Shown here: in pieces, positions 56,570 to 64,000 of the stretch
How positions within the stretch are numbered: position 1 is the first letter of the stretch
How the letters are laid out: each line of letters begins with the position of its first letter
Assembly (NCBI GenBank): GCA_900552475.1
Contig: USAC01000001.1
Coordinates: forward strand, 35,369-99,368
DNA from: an uncultured Eubacteriales bacterium
GTDB taxonomy: Bacteria; Bacillota; Clostridia; Oscillospirales; Oscillospiraceae
DNA: 64,000 nt
Direction: 5' to 3'
The notes under the pieces: model-generated
Told to the model about the DNA's origin: nothing
What the model saw: only the letters and a program-made list of their open reading frames with translations
Database searches by the model: none
Position numbers and translations under genes: made by a program

Positions 56570-58668
56570 TGCGTATCACCTCCTGAATGGGTTGCGTGGA
56601 GCGTCCGCTGCAGCGTCTGCAGATAGGCGGACTCCTCCAGTGATATTTTCCTGTCCCCGCGCGTAAGACGCAGCGTCAGATCGTCGCCGCTGCGCGCGAG
56701 GGAAACGAGCCCGCGCTCCCGGAAAATCTCCAGACAGAACGCCGCGCGCAGGAACGGCTCGGCTCCGGGCAGCTCCTCGGCCAGCACGCGTATGTAGGGG
56801 AGGTACGGCGTCTGCACCCCTTCTTTCGGGACGGTCCGCTCTAGCATGCGCCACAGGCGCACGAACTGCTCGCGTGAGGGCAGCAGGCGCACCGCCTCCT
56901 TCGGCAGGAGCGTTTCCCCTGCCATGCACCGCTCCATCAGGTGGAGCGACTCGCCCTCCCGCGCGCTGCCGCAGAGGGAGGGGCGGATGTCCACAATCTG
57001 CATCTGGACGCTGCGATTGCCGCGGAACTCGTTTACCTGCAGGTAAAACGCCGCGTCTACGCGGCAGCCCGTGCGGCAGCCGCACTGCTCCGCCGTCGCG
57101 GAGAAGAAAATCCCGTCGAACTGGGCGCTGCCCTTGCTCAGGCGCACCTTGAGATGCCGGTTCTGGCCGACGTTCTGCGCCCGGTCGAGCGTTGCCCCCT
57201 GCAGGCAGAAGAGCGGGCGGCTGTTGCCCGCGCCGTACGGCTCGAGCGCGTGCAGCTCCTCCACCTCCTGCAGCGTGACGCGCCCCGGGTGCAGGATCGG
57301 GACGTCCACGTCCAGCACGGAAACGGGCGTCTGCCCGCCGCAGAACTTGCGCGCGTACTGGTTCATCCGCGCGCGGAAGGCAGGGATATTGCCCTCCTCA
57401 ATCGTGAAGCCCGCGGCCAGCTCATGCCCGCCGAAGCCAAGCAGAAGATCCTGACACGACTCGAGCGCCGCGAACAGGTTGAAGCCGCCCCAGCTGCGGC
57501 ACGAGCCCTTGCCCACCCCGTCGCTGAGGTGGATCATGAAGCTCGGACAGGCGTATTTTTCCGACAGGCGCGAGGCGACGATGCCCACCACGCCCTGGTG
57601 CCACGCATCGGACGAGAGCACGAGCGCGTAGCGCTCCTCCTCCGGCAGGTGCTCAATCATCTCGAGCGCCTGCGCGTAGATCTCCTGCTCGACGCTCTGG
57701 CGCTCGCGGTTGAGCGCGCACAGCTCCCGCGCGAGGCGCGCGGCCTCTGCCGGGTCGGACGAGAGCAGGAGCTCGGCGGCCTTGTCCGCCTCACCCATGC
57801 GCCCGGCGGCGTTGATGCGCGGGGCGAGCACGAAGCCGATCTGCACGGACGTCACCGCCTTTTCGGACAGCCCCGCCTCCTGCAACAGTGCGTGCAGGCC
57901 GATGAAGTCGGAGTGGTCAATCGAGGCCAGCCCGCGCGAGACGAGCGTGCGGTTCTCACCCGACATCTGCATGACGTCCGCGACCGTGCCGACGGCCGCG
58001 AGCGTGCAGTAGCGCGAGACGAGAGCTTCCTCCCGGTCCGGCCCGGCCAGCGCGAGCACGAGCTTGAGCGCCACGCCGCACCCAGCGAGGTGCTTGAACG
58101 GATACGAACAGTCCGGCCTGTGCGGGTCAACGACGGCGACCGCGTCCGGCAGCGTCTCCTTGCACTCGTGGTGGTCGGTGATGACCACGTCCATGCCGAG
58201 GGACCTGGCGAAGGCGACCTCCTCCACGCCGGTGATGCCGCAGTCGACCGTGATGAGCAGGCTCACACCCTTCTTGCGCAGCGCGGCAATGGCGTCGCAG
58301 GACAGGCCGTACCCGTCCTCGATGCGCCGGGGGATATAGTGCAGACAGTCGGCCCCGCGGTTTTTCAGATAGTCCACGAGGATCACCGTCGCGGTGATGC
58401 CGTCCACATCGTAATCGCCGAACACGGCCATGCGCTCCCCGTCGGCGAGGGCGCGGCTGATGCGCCCGACCGCGCGGTCCATGTCGCGCATGAGCCGGGG
58501 ATCGTAGATCAGGCTGTGCTCCTGGGCGAGGAAGGCAGCCGCGTCCGCGGCGGTCGTGATCCCGCGCGAGACGAGCACCGCCGAGACGAGGTAGGGGTAT
58601 CCCGCCTCCGTCAGCCGGCGCACCGCCTCGGTTGAGACGGTTGGAATCTGCCACTTTTCAAACTTCAC
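56566..58668 (-). CDS. recJ: Single-stranded-DNA-specific exonuclease RecJ
   Basis: 700 residues from a GTG behind AAGGAAGGAGG; the longer frame to 58725 includes the likely leader. DHH-family motifs are FGDYDVDGITATVILVDYL near residue 82, VDCGITGVEE and VITDHHECKETLP. The DHHA1 domain has GFGGHELAAGFTIEEGNIPA with the QGVVGIVASRLSEKY segment before it. A C-terminal OB-like part follows. It degrades 5'-ended single strands in repair and recombination. It heads the recJ-rel-dtd-MBL-hemZ operon. Confidence 0.95.
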   Translation of the reverse strand: MKFEKWQIPTVSTEAVRRLTEAGYPYLVSAVLVSRGITTAADAAAFLAQEHSLIYDPRLMRDMDRAVGRISRALADGERMAVFGDYDVDGITATVILVDYLKNRGADCLHYIPRRIEDGYGLSCDAIAALRKKGVSLLITVDCGITGVEEVAFARSLGMDVVITDHHECKETLPDAVAVVDPHRPDCSYPFKHLAGCGVALKLVLALAGPDREEALVSRYCTLAAVGTVADVMQMSGENRTLVSRGLASIDHSDFIGLHALLQEAGLSEKAVTSVQIGFVLAPRINAAGRMGEADKAAELLLSSDPAEAARLARELCALNRERQSVEQEIYAQALEMIEHLPEEERYALVLSSDAWHQGVVGIVASRLSEKYACPSFMIHLSDGVGKGSCRSWGGFNLFAALESCQDLLLGFGGHELAAGFTIEEGNIPAFRARMNQYARKFCGGQTPVSVLDVDVPILHPGRVTLQEVEELHALEPYGAGNSRPLFCLQGATLDRAQNVGQNRHLKVRLSKGSAQFDGIFFSATAEQCGCRTGCRVDAAFYLQVNEFRGNRSVQMQIVDIRPSLCGSAREGESLHLMERCMAGETLLPKEAVRLLPSREQFVRLWRMLERTVPKEGVQTPYLPYIRVLAEELPGAEPFLRAAFCLEIFRERGLVSLARSGDDLTLRLTRGDRKISLEESAYLQTLQRTLHATHSGGDTQ

Positions 58669-58739
58669 GCCCCGGACGCCTCCTTCCTTTTTCAAATTGC
58701 GGCCGACGGCCGCAGTGATTGGCAATACTATAATATTTT

Positions 58740-58768
58740 ATTATAACAAACGTGCCGGAAAAGGTAAA
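58740..58768 (-). promoter_or_regulatory. Probable SigA promoter of the recJ-rel operon
   Basis: Minus strand TTTACC (58763-58768), 17-nt spacer, TATAAT (58740-58745). Between it and the GTG start, a perfect GCGGCC/GGCCGC hairpin (about 58697-58713) precedes the ribosome binding site. The ~355-nt divergent gap to 59023 holds only these promoters and leaders. Confidence 0.6.
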
Positions 58769-58959
58769 GGGCAAAGTGGACGGATTTTTACGCCGCTGGG
58801 GGGATATAGGGATCATAGCATAGCCGCCCCAACGTGTTTTTTAGCCGCAGGACGCCCCATCCGCCGCCGCGGACGGCTCCGCGCGGTGAAAAGCGCCGGA
58901 GAAGCGCCGCCCATGCGCCAATTCTGCCCGAAAATGCCCCCTTTTGTGCAGAAAAACGC

Positions 58960-58988
58960 TTGCGCACGCGCGGGGATTATATTATAAT
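58960..58988 (+). promoter_or_regulatory. SigA promoter of dCMP deaminase gene
   Basis: TTGCGC (58960-58965), 17-nt spacer, TATAAT (58983-58988), 35 nt upstream of the ATG. Confidence 0.7.
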
Positions 58989-59023
58989 GCAGGCAAGAAA
59001 TCAATTAACGATAAGGAGTGCTT

Positions 59024-59509
59024 ATGAACCGAATCAGCAAGGAAAATTACTATCTCGACATCGCCCAGACCGTGCTTGAGCGGGCGACGTGCCTGCGCCG
59101 GGTCTATGGCGCCATCATCGTGAAGAACGACGAGATCATCTCCACCGGCTATAACGGCGCGCCGCGCGGGCGCAGGAACTGCGTGGACATGGGCTTTTGC
59201 ACCCGCGAGGCGCTGAAGGTGCCGCGCGGCGAGCGGTACGAGCTCTGCCGCAGCGTCCACGCCGAGGCGAACGCCATCATCTCCGCCAGCCGCCGCGACA
59301 TGGTCGGCGGGACGCTCTATCTCGTTGGCCGCAACGCCCAGACGGGGGAGATCCTCTCGGACGCGACCTCCTGTCCCATGTGCCGCCGCCACATCATCAA
59401 CGCCGGGCTCGAGCGCGTCGTCATCCGCCAGACGCCGGAGAAGTTCGAGGTCGTCCGCGTACAGGACTGGGTCGACGGCGACGATCTGAGCCTGCCGGAA
59501 AAAATATAA
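59024..59509 (+). CDS. dCMP deaminase (ComEB-like)
   Basis: 161 residues from an ATG behind AAGGAG. The zinc/catalytic site is CRSVHAEANAIISASRR (HAE) near residue 70 and SCPMCRRHIINAG (PCxxC). GAIIVKNDEIISTGYNGAPR is the usual start. It deaminates dCMP to dUMP, the ThyA substrate; zinc deaminases of this group are often annotated ComEB. It has its own promoter and converges with the asparaginase gene across repeat copy J. Confidence 0.93.
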   Translation: MNRISKENYYLDIAQTVLERATCLRRVYGAIIVKNDEIISTGYNGAPRGRRNCVDMGFCTREALKVPRGERYELCRSVHAEANAIISASRRDMVGGTLYLVGRNAQTGEILSDATSCPMCRRHIINAGLERVVIRQTPEKFEVVRVQDWVDGDDLSLPEKI

Positions 59510-59513
59510 AAAA

Positions 59514-59652
59514 GTCTCACAGAGTTCGCGGCGCCGCAGCAGCGCAAAAAACACTTTGCGCGCAGCGTAGTGTCGCAGGCCAGCAAAGCTGGCCGAGGCA
59601 TGGAGCGGAGCGAAATCTATTTTTCCCAAAGGGCATAGCCCTTTGGAAAAAT
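59514..59652 (-). repeat. Mosaic hairpin repeat, copy J
   Basis: On the minus strand: TTTTTCCAAAGGGC, loop TAT, GCCCTTTGGGAAAAA, then TTTCGCTCCGCTCCATGCCTC, a GGCCAGC TTT GCTGGCC hairpin and a reduced TTTTTTGCG part. It ends GCGCCGCGAACTCTGTGAGAC. It follows the asparaginase terminator and lies between convergent genes. Confidence 0.85.
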
Positions 59653-59695
59653 CAAAAACGGATGGATGCACATTTTGTGCATCCATCCGTTTTGT
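59653..59695 (-). terminator. Intrinsic terminator after asparaginase
   Basis: Perfect 18-bp stem (59655-59672 with 59676-59693, GGATGGATGCAC core); a T run follows on the minus strand. Confidence 0.85.
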
Positions 59696-59708
59696 CCGTT
59701 TTTTGTGT

Positions 59709-60710
59709 TTATTCCGCCGTGGGGCGGAGGATGTCACGTGCGACGGGGGTGTAGAACAGCCGCTCCGCTTCGGCAAAGCCGCGGGTCTGGCCGAGGATCC
59801 ACATGAGCTTGGCAACGGCGGCCTCGGTCGTCATGTCATAGGCCTCGAGCAGGTTCATGCTGCTCTTGAGCCGCCCGCCGACGTGGTAGACGGTCAGGTC
59901 GCTGCCCTCATTCGGCACCTGCGTCGTCATGACGACGATCTTGCCGCGCGCGACCGCGCCGCGCAGAATCGCGTCGAGCCGCCCGCCCTCGTAGTCCGGC
60001 AGGCCGCCGACGCCGAAACTCTCGATAATCAGACCGTCATAGCGCTCAAGCATGAATGCAGCAAGCTCGTCCTCCACGCCGGGGATGAGCTTGAGCAGGC
60101 CGACATGCGGGTCGAGCCGGTCGTAAAACACCGGGCGCTCGAGCGACTCGCAGCGGATATACTGCAGCAGGCGCTCGTCCTGCAGCACGGCGAGATCGGG
60201 GAAATTCACGCTCGAAAATGCCTGAAAGCTCTTGGAAAACGTCTTGCGGGCGCGGGTGCCGAGGATGACCTTGCCATTGAAGACGATCTGCACGCCGCCG
60301 CAGCCGCGGCAGGCATAGACAAACGCGTCGGTGAGGTTGCGCTTGGAGTCCGTCCCGTCGAACCAGATCGGCTTCTGCGCGCCGGTGAGGACGATGGGCT
60401 TGGGACTGCCCTGAATGAGATAGCTCAGCGCGGCGGCGGTATAGGCCATGGTGTCGGTGCCGTGGCTCACGACGAAGCCGTCGTAGTCGTCATAGCGCTC
60501 GCGGATGGCGCGGGCGAGTCCCTGCCAGTGCGCGGGGCGGAGGCTCGTGCTGTCGAGACTGTAGAGCTGCAGGCAGTCGACCTCGCACAGCTCACCGATG
60601 CGCGGGACGGCGGCGAGCAGCTGCTCGCTGCTGATCTCCGGGGTCAGTCCGTCGGGCGACATCTCGGAGGCAATCGTGCCGCCGGTGCCGATCATGAGAA
60701 TATGCTTCAA
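59709..60710 (-). CDS. L-asparaginase (type I-like)
   Basis: 333 residues. The first catalytic Thr is in ILMIGTGGTIASEMSPDGLT at residue ~12, and the second is in VVSHGTDTMAYTAAALSYL with the TDTM triad. VLTGAQKPIWFDGTDSKRNL follows. No signal peptide is present, fitting the cytoplasmic (AnsA) type. It hydrolyses L-asparagine to aspartate and ammonia. It is the last gene of the htrA-ymdB-ybaK-sbcD-like operon (9 nt after the previous gene). Confidence 0.93.
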   Translation of the reverse strand: MKHILMIGTGGTIASEMSPDGLTPEISSEQLLAAVPRIGELCEVDCLQLYSLDSTSLRPAHWQGLARAIRERYDDYDGFVVSHGTDTMAYTAAALSYLIQGSPKPIVLTGAQKPIWFDGTDSKRNLTDAFVYACRGCGGVQIVFNGKVILGTRARKTFSKSFQAFSSVNFPDLAVLQDERLLQYIRCESLERPVFYDRLDPHVGLLKLIPGVEDELAAFMLERYDGLIIESFGVGGLPDYEGGRLDAILRGAVARGKIVVMTTQVPNEGSDLTVYHVGGRLKSSMNLLEAYDMTTEAAVAKLMWILGQTRGFAEAERLFYTPVARDILRPTAE

Positions 60711-60719
60711 ATGTCCTCC

Positions 60720-61808
60720 TTACAGGTCGCGGTGATCCATCGCCGCAAGGCCGAAGCGCACCGCCTGTTCAATGGCCGCGCGATCCTCCGGGGCGGCGGA
60801 CTCGAGCTGGCGGTGCATCTCCTGCAGGAACAGACCCCGCAGGGAGTCCTCTCCGCAGCGCGCCCAGAGATCCTCCGGCGCGCGTGTCTCGTCGCGCAGC
60901 TCCAGCTGGAAAAAGCGATCCTCAAGACAGCTCTGCAGCGCGGTGAGCGAGAAGTCCTCCGTGCGCTCGCCGGTGAGGATGATGCGGTAGATGTCCTCCT
61001 GCGTCCGCAGCGGGAGCAGGCGCTCAACGGCGTCGAGCGGTGCGGCATCCGTGACGTCGGCTCGGAGAATCTGGTAGTGCCGCCGGGCGAAGGGGACAAA
61101 CGCCATGTCCGCCCCGTTGGGTCCGACCTCGCCGAAGAGAAAGCCCTTCTCCCCCAGCTCGTCGAAGCCGCGCCCCTCCGGACAGCCCGGATACGCAAAC
61201 GTTGTCCGCCCCGCGTGCAGCACACCGGAGAAGGCGTGCGTGTGCCCGAGGGCGAGGTAGGAAATTCCCGTCTCGCCGATCTGCGCGGGCGTGATGGGGC
61301 GGTAGCGGCTGTCGGGCGCGCTGAGGTCGGCATGCAGCACCATCAGGTGCGTGCGCCCGTCGTCGGGGCAGCGCACCGCCGTGAGCGCGCTGCCGTCCGC
61401 CTCCTCCGCCGCAGTGAAGGCCGCGCCCCAGACGGCGCAGCCCAGCTCCGGCTCGTCCACGCAGACGGGGCGGCCGGAGGTGAAGATGTGGACGTTTTCC
61501 GGCCACGCCGCCGCGCCCCACGGGCCGTGCGCGGCGTAAAAATCGTGGTTGCCGGGGGCGATGAACACGCGCCCGTGGAAGCGCCCGAGCGCGTCCGCCA
61601 GCTCCTGCGCCGTCTGGCCGTAGAGATTGTCGGAGTCGAAGAGATCCCCGGCCAGCAGCATCAGCTGCGCGCCGTGGTCATTCGCCCACTCGACGAGCCG
61701 CGCGGGAATCCCGCGGCTCTCCCGGCGGCGCAGACGCGCCTTCTCCTCGGGGAGCGCGCCGAAGGCGCTGTCGAGGTGGAAATCCGCCGCGTGAAGAACC
61801 TTTACCAT
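60720..61808 (-). CDS. DNA repair exonuclease, SbcD/Mre11-like
   Basis: 362 residues. The calcineurin-like phosphoesterase motifs are LHAADFHLDSAFGALP (DxH), LLAGDLFDSDNLYG (GD), FIAPGNHDFYAA (GNHD), LMVLHADLS and YLALGHTHAFSG (GHxH). The group cuts DNA ends together with an SbcC/YhaN-type ATPase. No such ATPase gene is adjacent. The ATG is 1 nt after the ybaK stop, so the two are translationally linked. Confidence 0.88.
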   Translation of the reverse strand: MVKVLHAADFHLDSAFGALPEEKARLRRRESRGIPARLVEWANDHGAQLMLLAGDLFDSDNLYGQTAQELADALGRFHGRVFIAPGNHDFYAAHGPWGAAAWPENVHIFTSGRPVCVDEPELGCAVWGAAFTAAEEADGSALTAVRCPDDGRTHLMVLHADLSAPDSRYRPITPAQIGETGISYLALGHTHAFSGVLHAGRTTFAYPGCPEGRGFDELGEKGFLFGEVGPNGADMAFVPFARRHYQILRADVTDAAPLDAVERLLPLRTQEDIYRIILTGERTEDFSLTALQSCLEDRFFQLELRDETRAPEDLWARCGEDSLRGLFLQEMHRQLESAAPEDRAAIEQAVRFGLAAMDHRDL

Positions 61809-61809
61809 G

Positions 61810-62295
61810 TTACTGCTCACTCTGCCACGCCTTGCACACATCGACCCACGCGGCGAAGTTTGCGCCGCAGCAGCGCTCGAGCTCGTCACACGTCAGCTCA
61901 ATGGCGCTCGCGGCGCTGCCAACGGCGGGAAACACCGTCTCGAAGCGCCTGAGCGACACGTCGAGATACGTCTTGACGTCCGCGGGCAGGGCGAACGGGC
62001 ACACGCCGCCGACGGCGTGGCCGATGCGCTCGATGGCCTCGTCGGGCGTGAGCATTTTGGCCTTCGTGCCGAAGAAGTGCTTATACTTGCTGTTGTCGAT
62101 CTTCGCGTCGCCCGCGGCGACGATGAGGATCGGATCCTCGCCGATCTTGAAGCTGAGGGTCTTGGCGATGCGCGCCGGCTCGACGCCGACGGCGACGGCG
62201 GCCAGCTCCACGGTGGCGCTGGAGACCTCAAATTCGCGCATGCGGTCGGCTACGCCGAAGGGCTCGAGATAAGCCCGGACTTTTTCTACGGACAT
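61810..62295 (-). CDS. YbaK/EbsC-family aminoacyl-tRNA deacylase
   Basis: 161 residues. The YbaK fold is visible as ELAAVAVGVEPARIAKTLSF (with the conserved Lys), ILIVAAGDAKIDNSKYKHFF and HAVGGVCPFALPADVKTYLD. Relatives hydrolyse Cys-tRNA-Pro or other misacylated tRNAs in trans. Here it could edit errors of ProRS, whose gene in this window is the short type without an editing insertion. The link is inference. It is in a five-gene reverse operon. Confidence 0.9.
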   Translation of the reverse strand: MSVEKVRAYLEPFGVADRMREFEVSSATVELAAVAVGVEPARIAKTLSFKIGEDPILIVAAGDAKIDNSKYKHFFGTKAKMLTPDEAIERIGHAVGGVCPFALPADVKTYLDVSLRRFETVFPAVGSAASAIELTCDELERCCGANFAAWVDVCKAWQSEQ

Positions 62296-62325
62296 GTGTG
62301 TTTCTCCTTCTCTGTCTGTTTGTTA

Positions 62326-63102
62326 TTATCGGATGTCGACGCGCTCGACACCGGTGCAGAGCCCGGTATCGCTTTCGAGCGTGAAAATCGCGCCCTGCGC
62401 CTTGCAGGGGCCGTCCGCCGCGCGGTAGCGGCCGGGCAGCCCACCCAGAAATGTCTCGACCGACTGCTCGGGGCGGATGCCAATGACGGACTCGATCGGC
62501 CCGGTCATGCCGAGGTCGGTGATATAGCCCGTCCCCTTCGGCATCACGCGCTCGTCGGCGGTGGGGACATGGGTGTGCGTCCCCCAGACGGCGGACACGC
62601 GCCCGTCGAGATAGTAGCCGAGGGCGAGCTTTTCGCTCGTGGCCTCGGCGTGGAAGTCCACGAGCGTGAACGTGGGCTTCTCGCCGCCGGAGAGAAGCCG
62701 GTCGGCGGTTGTAAACGGGTTCTCGGCGTGGAAGTCGAGGTCACAGCGGCCGATGAGGTTCATCACGCCGATCTGCACGCGGCCGCAGTCGTACACGCCC
62801 CAGCCGCGGCCGGGGACGCGGTTTGTGAAGTTCGCGGGGCGCAGGATATAGGGGCAGTCGTCGAGGTAGTCGGCGATCTGCATGCGCCCCCACGTGTGGT
62901 TGCCGAGGGTGATGACGTCGGCGCCGGCGGCGAAGAGATCCTCCGCCTGCTCGGGCGTTAATCCGACGCCGGAGATATTTTCCCCGTTGACGACGGTGAA
63001 GTCGATGCCGCAGAGCCGCTTCAGCTCCCGCAGCCGGCGCGCGAGGTGGCGCACGCCCGTCTCGCTCGTCACGTCGCCGAGGGCGAGAATGTGGTATTCC
63101 AT
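62326..63102 (-). CDS. YmdB-family metallophosphoesterase
   Basis: 258 residues. The metal ligands are in ILALGDVTSETGVRHLARRL (Asp), VVNGENISGVGLT (Asn-Glu), VITLGNHTWGRMQIADYL and VWGTHTHVPTADERVMPKGT. The latter is the family signature, with GYITDLGMTGP following. YmdB cleaves 2',3'-cyclic nucleotides and affects sporulation and biofilm choice in Bacillus. The ATG has GGAGGAGC upstream, and htrA ends 15 nt upstream. Confidence 0.93.
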   Translation of the reverse strand: MEYHILALGDVTSETGVRHLARRLRELKRLCGIDFTVVNGENISGVGLTPEQAEDLFAAGADVITLGNHTWGRMQIADYLDDCPYILRPANFTNRVPGRGWGVYDCGRVQIGVMNLIGRCDLDFHAENPFTTADRLLSGGEKPTFTLVDFHAEATSEKLALGYYLDGRVSAVWGTHTHVPTADERVMPKGTGYITDLGMTGPIESVIGIRPEQSVETFLGGLPGRYRAADGPCKAQGAIFTLESDTGLCTGVERVDIR

Positions 63103-63117
63103 CGCGCTCCTCCCCGG

Positions 63118-63999
63118 TCAGTCAAACGAGCGGTCGGAGCGCAGCTCGACATCGAGCCGCAGCGTCTGGCCGTCGCGCTCGACCGTCAGGTGCATCACAT
63201 CACCGATGCTGAGCCCGCGGCGCGCGGCCATGAGGTCGCTCGTCGTGCGGATGGTCTGGCCGTTCGCGGCGGTGATGATGTCGCCCGCCTGCATCCCGGC
63301 CTCGTCCGCGCCGGAGCCGTCGATGACGGAATAGACCTCGAGCGCGGTGCCGCTGCCGACGGCGACGGTCGTGACGGTGATGCCGAGGGAAGGCGTCCCG
63401 CGGAACTCACCGTAGGCGATGATGTCGTTTACGACGAAGCAGGCGCTCCCCATCGGGATGGCGAAGCCAAGCCCCTCAACGGTGGCCTCGTTTTCGTCGC
63501 TGCCGGTGCCGGACATTTTCAGCGTGTTGATGCCGATCACCTGCCCGCAGGCATTGATGAGCGGGCCGCCGGAGTTGCCGTTGTTGAGCGCGGCGTTCGT
63601 CTGCAGGAGGGTCATGGTCTTGCCCTCAACCTCAACCTGGCGGTTGATGGCGGAGATGATGCCGTCCGTAAACGTCCCGCGCAGCTCCACGCCGAGGGGG
63701 TTGCCGATGGCATAGACCGTGTCGCCCACGCTGCACAGGTCTGAGTTGCCGAACTCCGCCGTGGGGAGGTCGGTCTGCGTCTCGGCATAGAGCACGGCGA
63801 GATCCTCTTCCTCGTCGTAGCCGACGAGCTTCGCCTCGAGCGTCACGCCGCTGCTGAGGGCGACGCGGCAGCTCTTGCCGCCGGAGATGACGTGCGCGTT
63901 CGTGACGATATAGCCGTCCGCCGTCATGATGACGCCGGTGCCGACGGAGGCGGTGCCCTTGCTCTCGTCCTCCATGGCGATGACCGTGACGACGGCGGG
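63118..63999 (-). CDS. HtrA/DegP-type serine protease with PDZ domain, 5' truncated
   Basis: About 293 residues to the window edge; the start lies beyond 64000. The trypsin-like catalytic triad is His in GYIVTNAHVISGG, Asp in EEEDLAVLYAE and Ser in LNNGNSGGPLINAC. IGNPLGVELRGTFTDGIIS is the usual HtrA substrate-loop segment. The C-terminal ~90 residues form one PDZ domain (DGSGADEAGMQAGDIITAAN). Family members degrade misfolded proteins outside the membrane. No signal or anchor is visible because the N-terminus is missing. Confidence 0.92.
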   Translation of the reverse strand, partial: PAVVTVIAMEDESKGTASVGTGVIMTADGYIVTNAHVISGGKSCRVALSSGVTLEAKLVGYDEEEDLAVLYAETQTDLPTAEFGNSDLCSVGDTVYAIGNPLGVELRGTFTDGIISAINRQVEVEGKTMTLLQTNAALNNGNSGGPLINACGQVIGINTLKMSGTGSDENEATVEGLGFAIPMGSACFVVNDIIAYGEFRGTPSLGITVTTVAVGSGTALEVYSVIDGSGADEAGMQAGDIITAANGQTIRTTSDLMAARRGLSIGDVMHLTVERDGQTLRLDVELRSDRSFD

Positions 64000-64000
64000 G

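Noticed and set aside
54695..56626. 643-codon forward open frame opposite rel
   Set aside because: It is antisense to a fully conserved Rel protein; the composition (Val/Ala/Asp/His-rich, no domain) is that of a GC-rich shadow frame.
59643..61952. 769-codon forward open frame opposite asparaginase and the SbcD-like gene
   Set aside because: It is antisense to two conserved genes and starts inside the asparaginase terminator; no domain is visible.
1..64000. CRISPR array, tRNA or rRNA genes
   Set aside because: No regularly spaced direct repeats and no cloverleaf or rRNA-like sequence were recognised on either strand; the repeats seen are dispersed hairpin elements.

Overview
The window looks like a chromosomal segment of a GC-rich, spore-forming member of the Clostridia, most likely Oscillospiraceae-like. 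This is an inference from four things: sporulation genes (yabP, yabQ, a spoVB-type flippase), the clostridial gene orders listed below, frequent TTG and GTG starts behind strong AGGAGG-type ribosome binding sites, and the high GC content. I see no rRNA, tRNA, CRISPR array, prophage or complete insertion sequence. Most of the window is housekeeping. Both ends cut genes: a YitT-family membrane protein at the left and an HtrA-type protease at the right.

Layout. 1-5 kb: an ECF sigma factor with a regulator-like membrane protein, a ROK sugar kinase and a Gfo/Idh/MocA oxidoreductase. 5-13.8 kb: miaB, mutS, mutL, miaA, hfq and an HlyD-like membrane protein, all forward. 13.8-18.8 kb: yggS, sepF, divIVA, a HAD phosphatase, truA and a lone SWIM zinc-finger protein. 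18.8-21.3 kb (reverse): a radical SAM/SPASM enzyme translationally coupled to a membrane protein with a Cys-Ala repeat tail. 21.5-25 kb: an FG-GAP-like lipoprotein with a response regulator and histidine kinase. 25-31.2 kb: a DUF1385 protein, prmC, recA, recX, rimO, pgsA and a membrane protein. 31.2-33.4 kb: a frameshifted gene, then a cysteine T-box leader and cysS carrying an in-frame amber codon. 33.8-39.8 kb: an XRE-cupin regulator with thyA and folA, divergent from a large RND exporter. 39.8-46.4 kb: an archaeal-type proS, a possible transporter remnant, an unknown conserved gene, and a radical SAM-mutY-tdk-radical SAM operon. 46.5-51.5 kb (reverse): a Bacillus-like yab cluster (spoVB, mazG, hup, rqcP, yabP, yabQ, divIC, S1 protein). 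51.7-58.7 kb (reverse): recJ, rel, dtd, an MBL hydrolase and hemZ. 59-64 kb: dCMP deaminase, then htrA, ymdB, ybaK, an SbcD-like nuclease and asparaginase.

Three features stand out. First, about ten intergenic copies of a mosaic element built from consecutive hairpins end in a near-constant GAACTCTGYGAGAC tail. The stems differ between copies but remain paired, which suggests a structured RNA. Second, cysS, normally essential, has an in-frame TAG between its HIGH-like and KMSKS motifs, behind an apparently intact cysteine T-box. Third, the radical SAM/SPASM gene lies 2 nt upstream of a gene encoding an eight-cysteine C-terminal tail, which looks like an enzyme-substrate pair. All gene functions come from motif recognition by eye; no database search was run.
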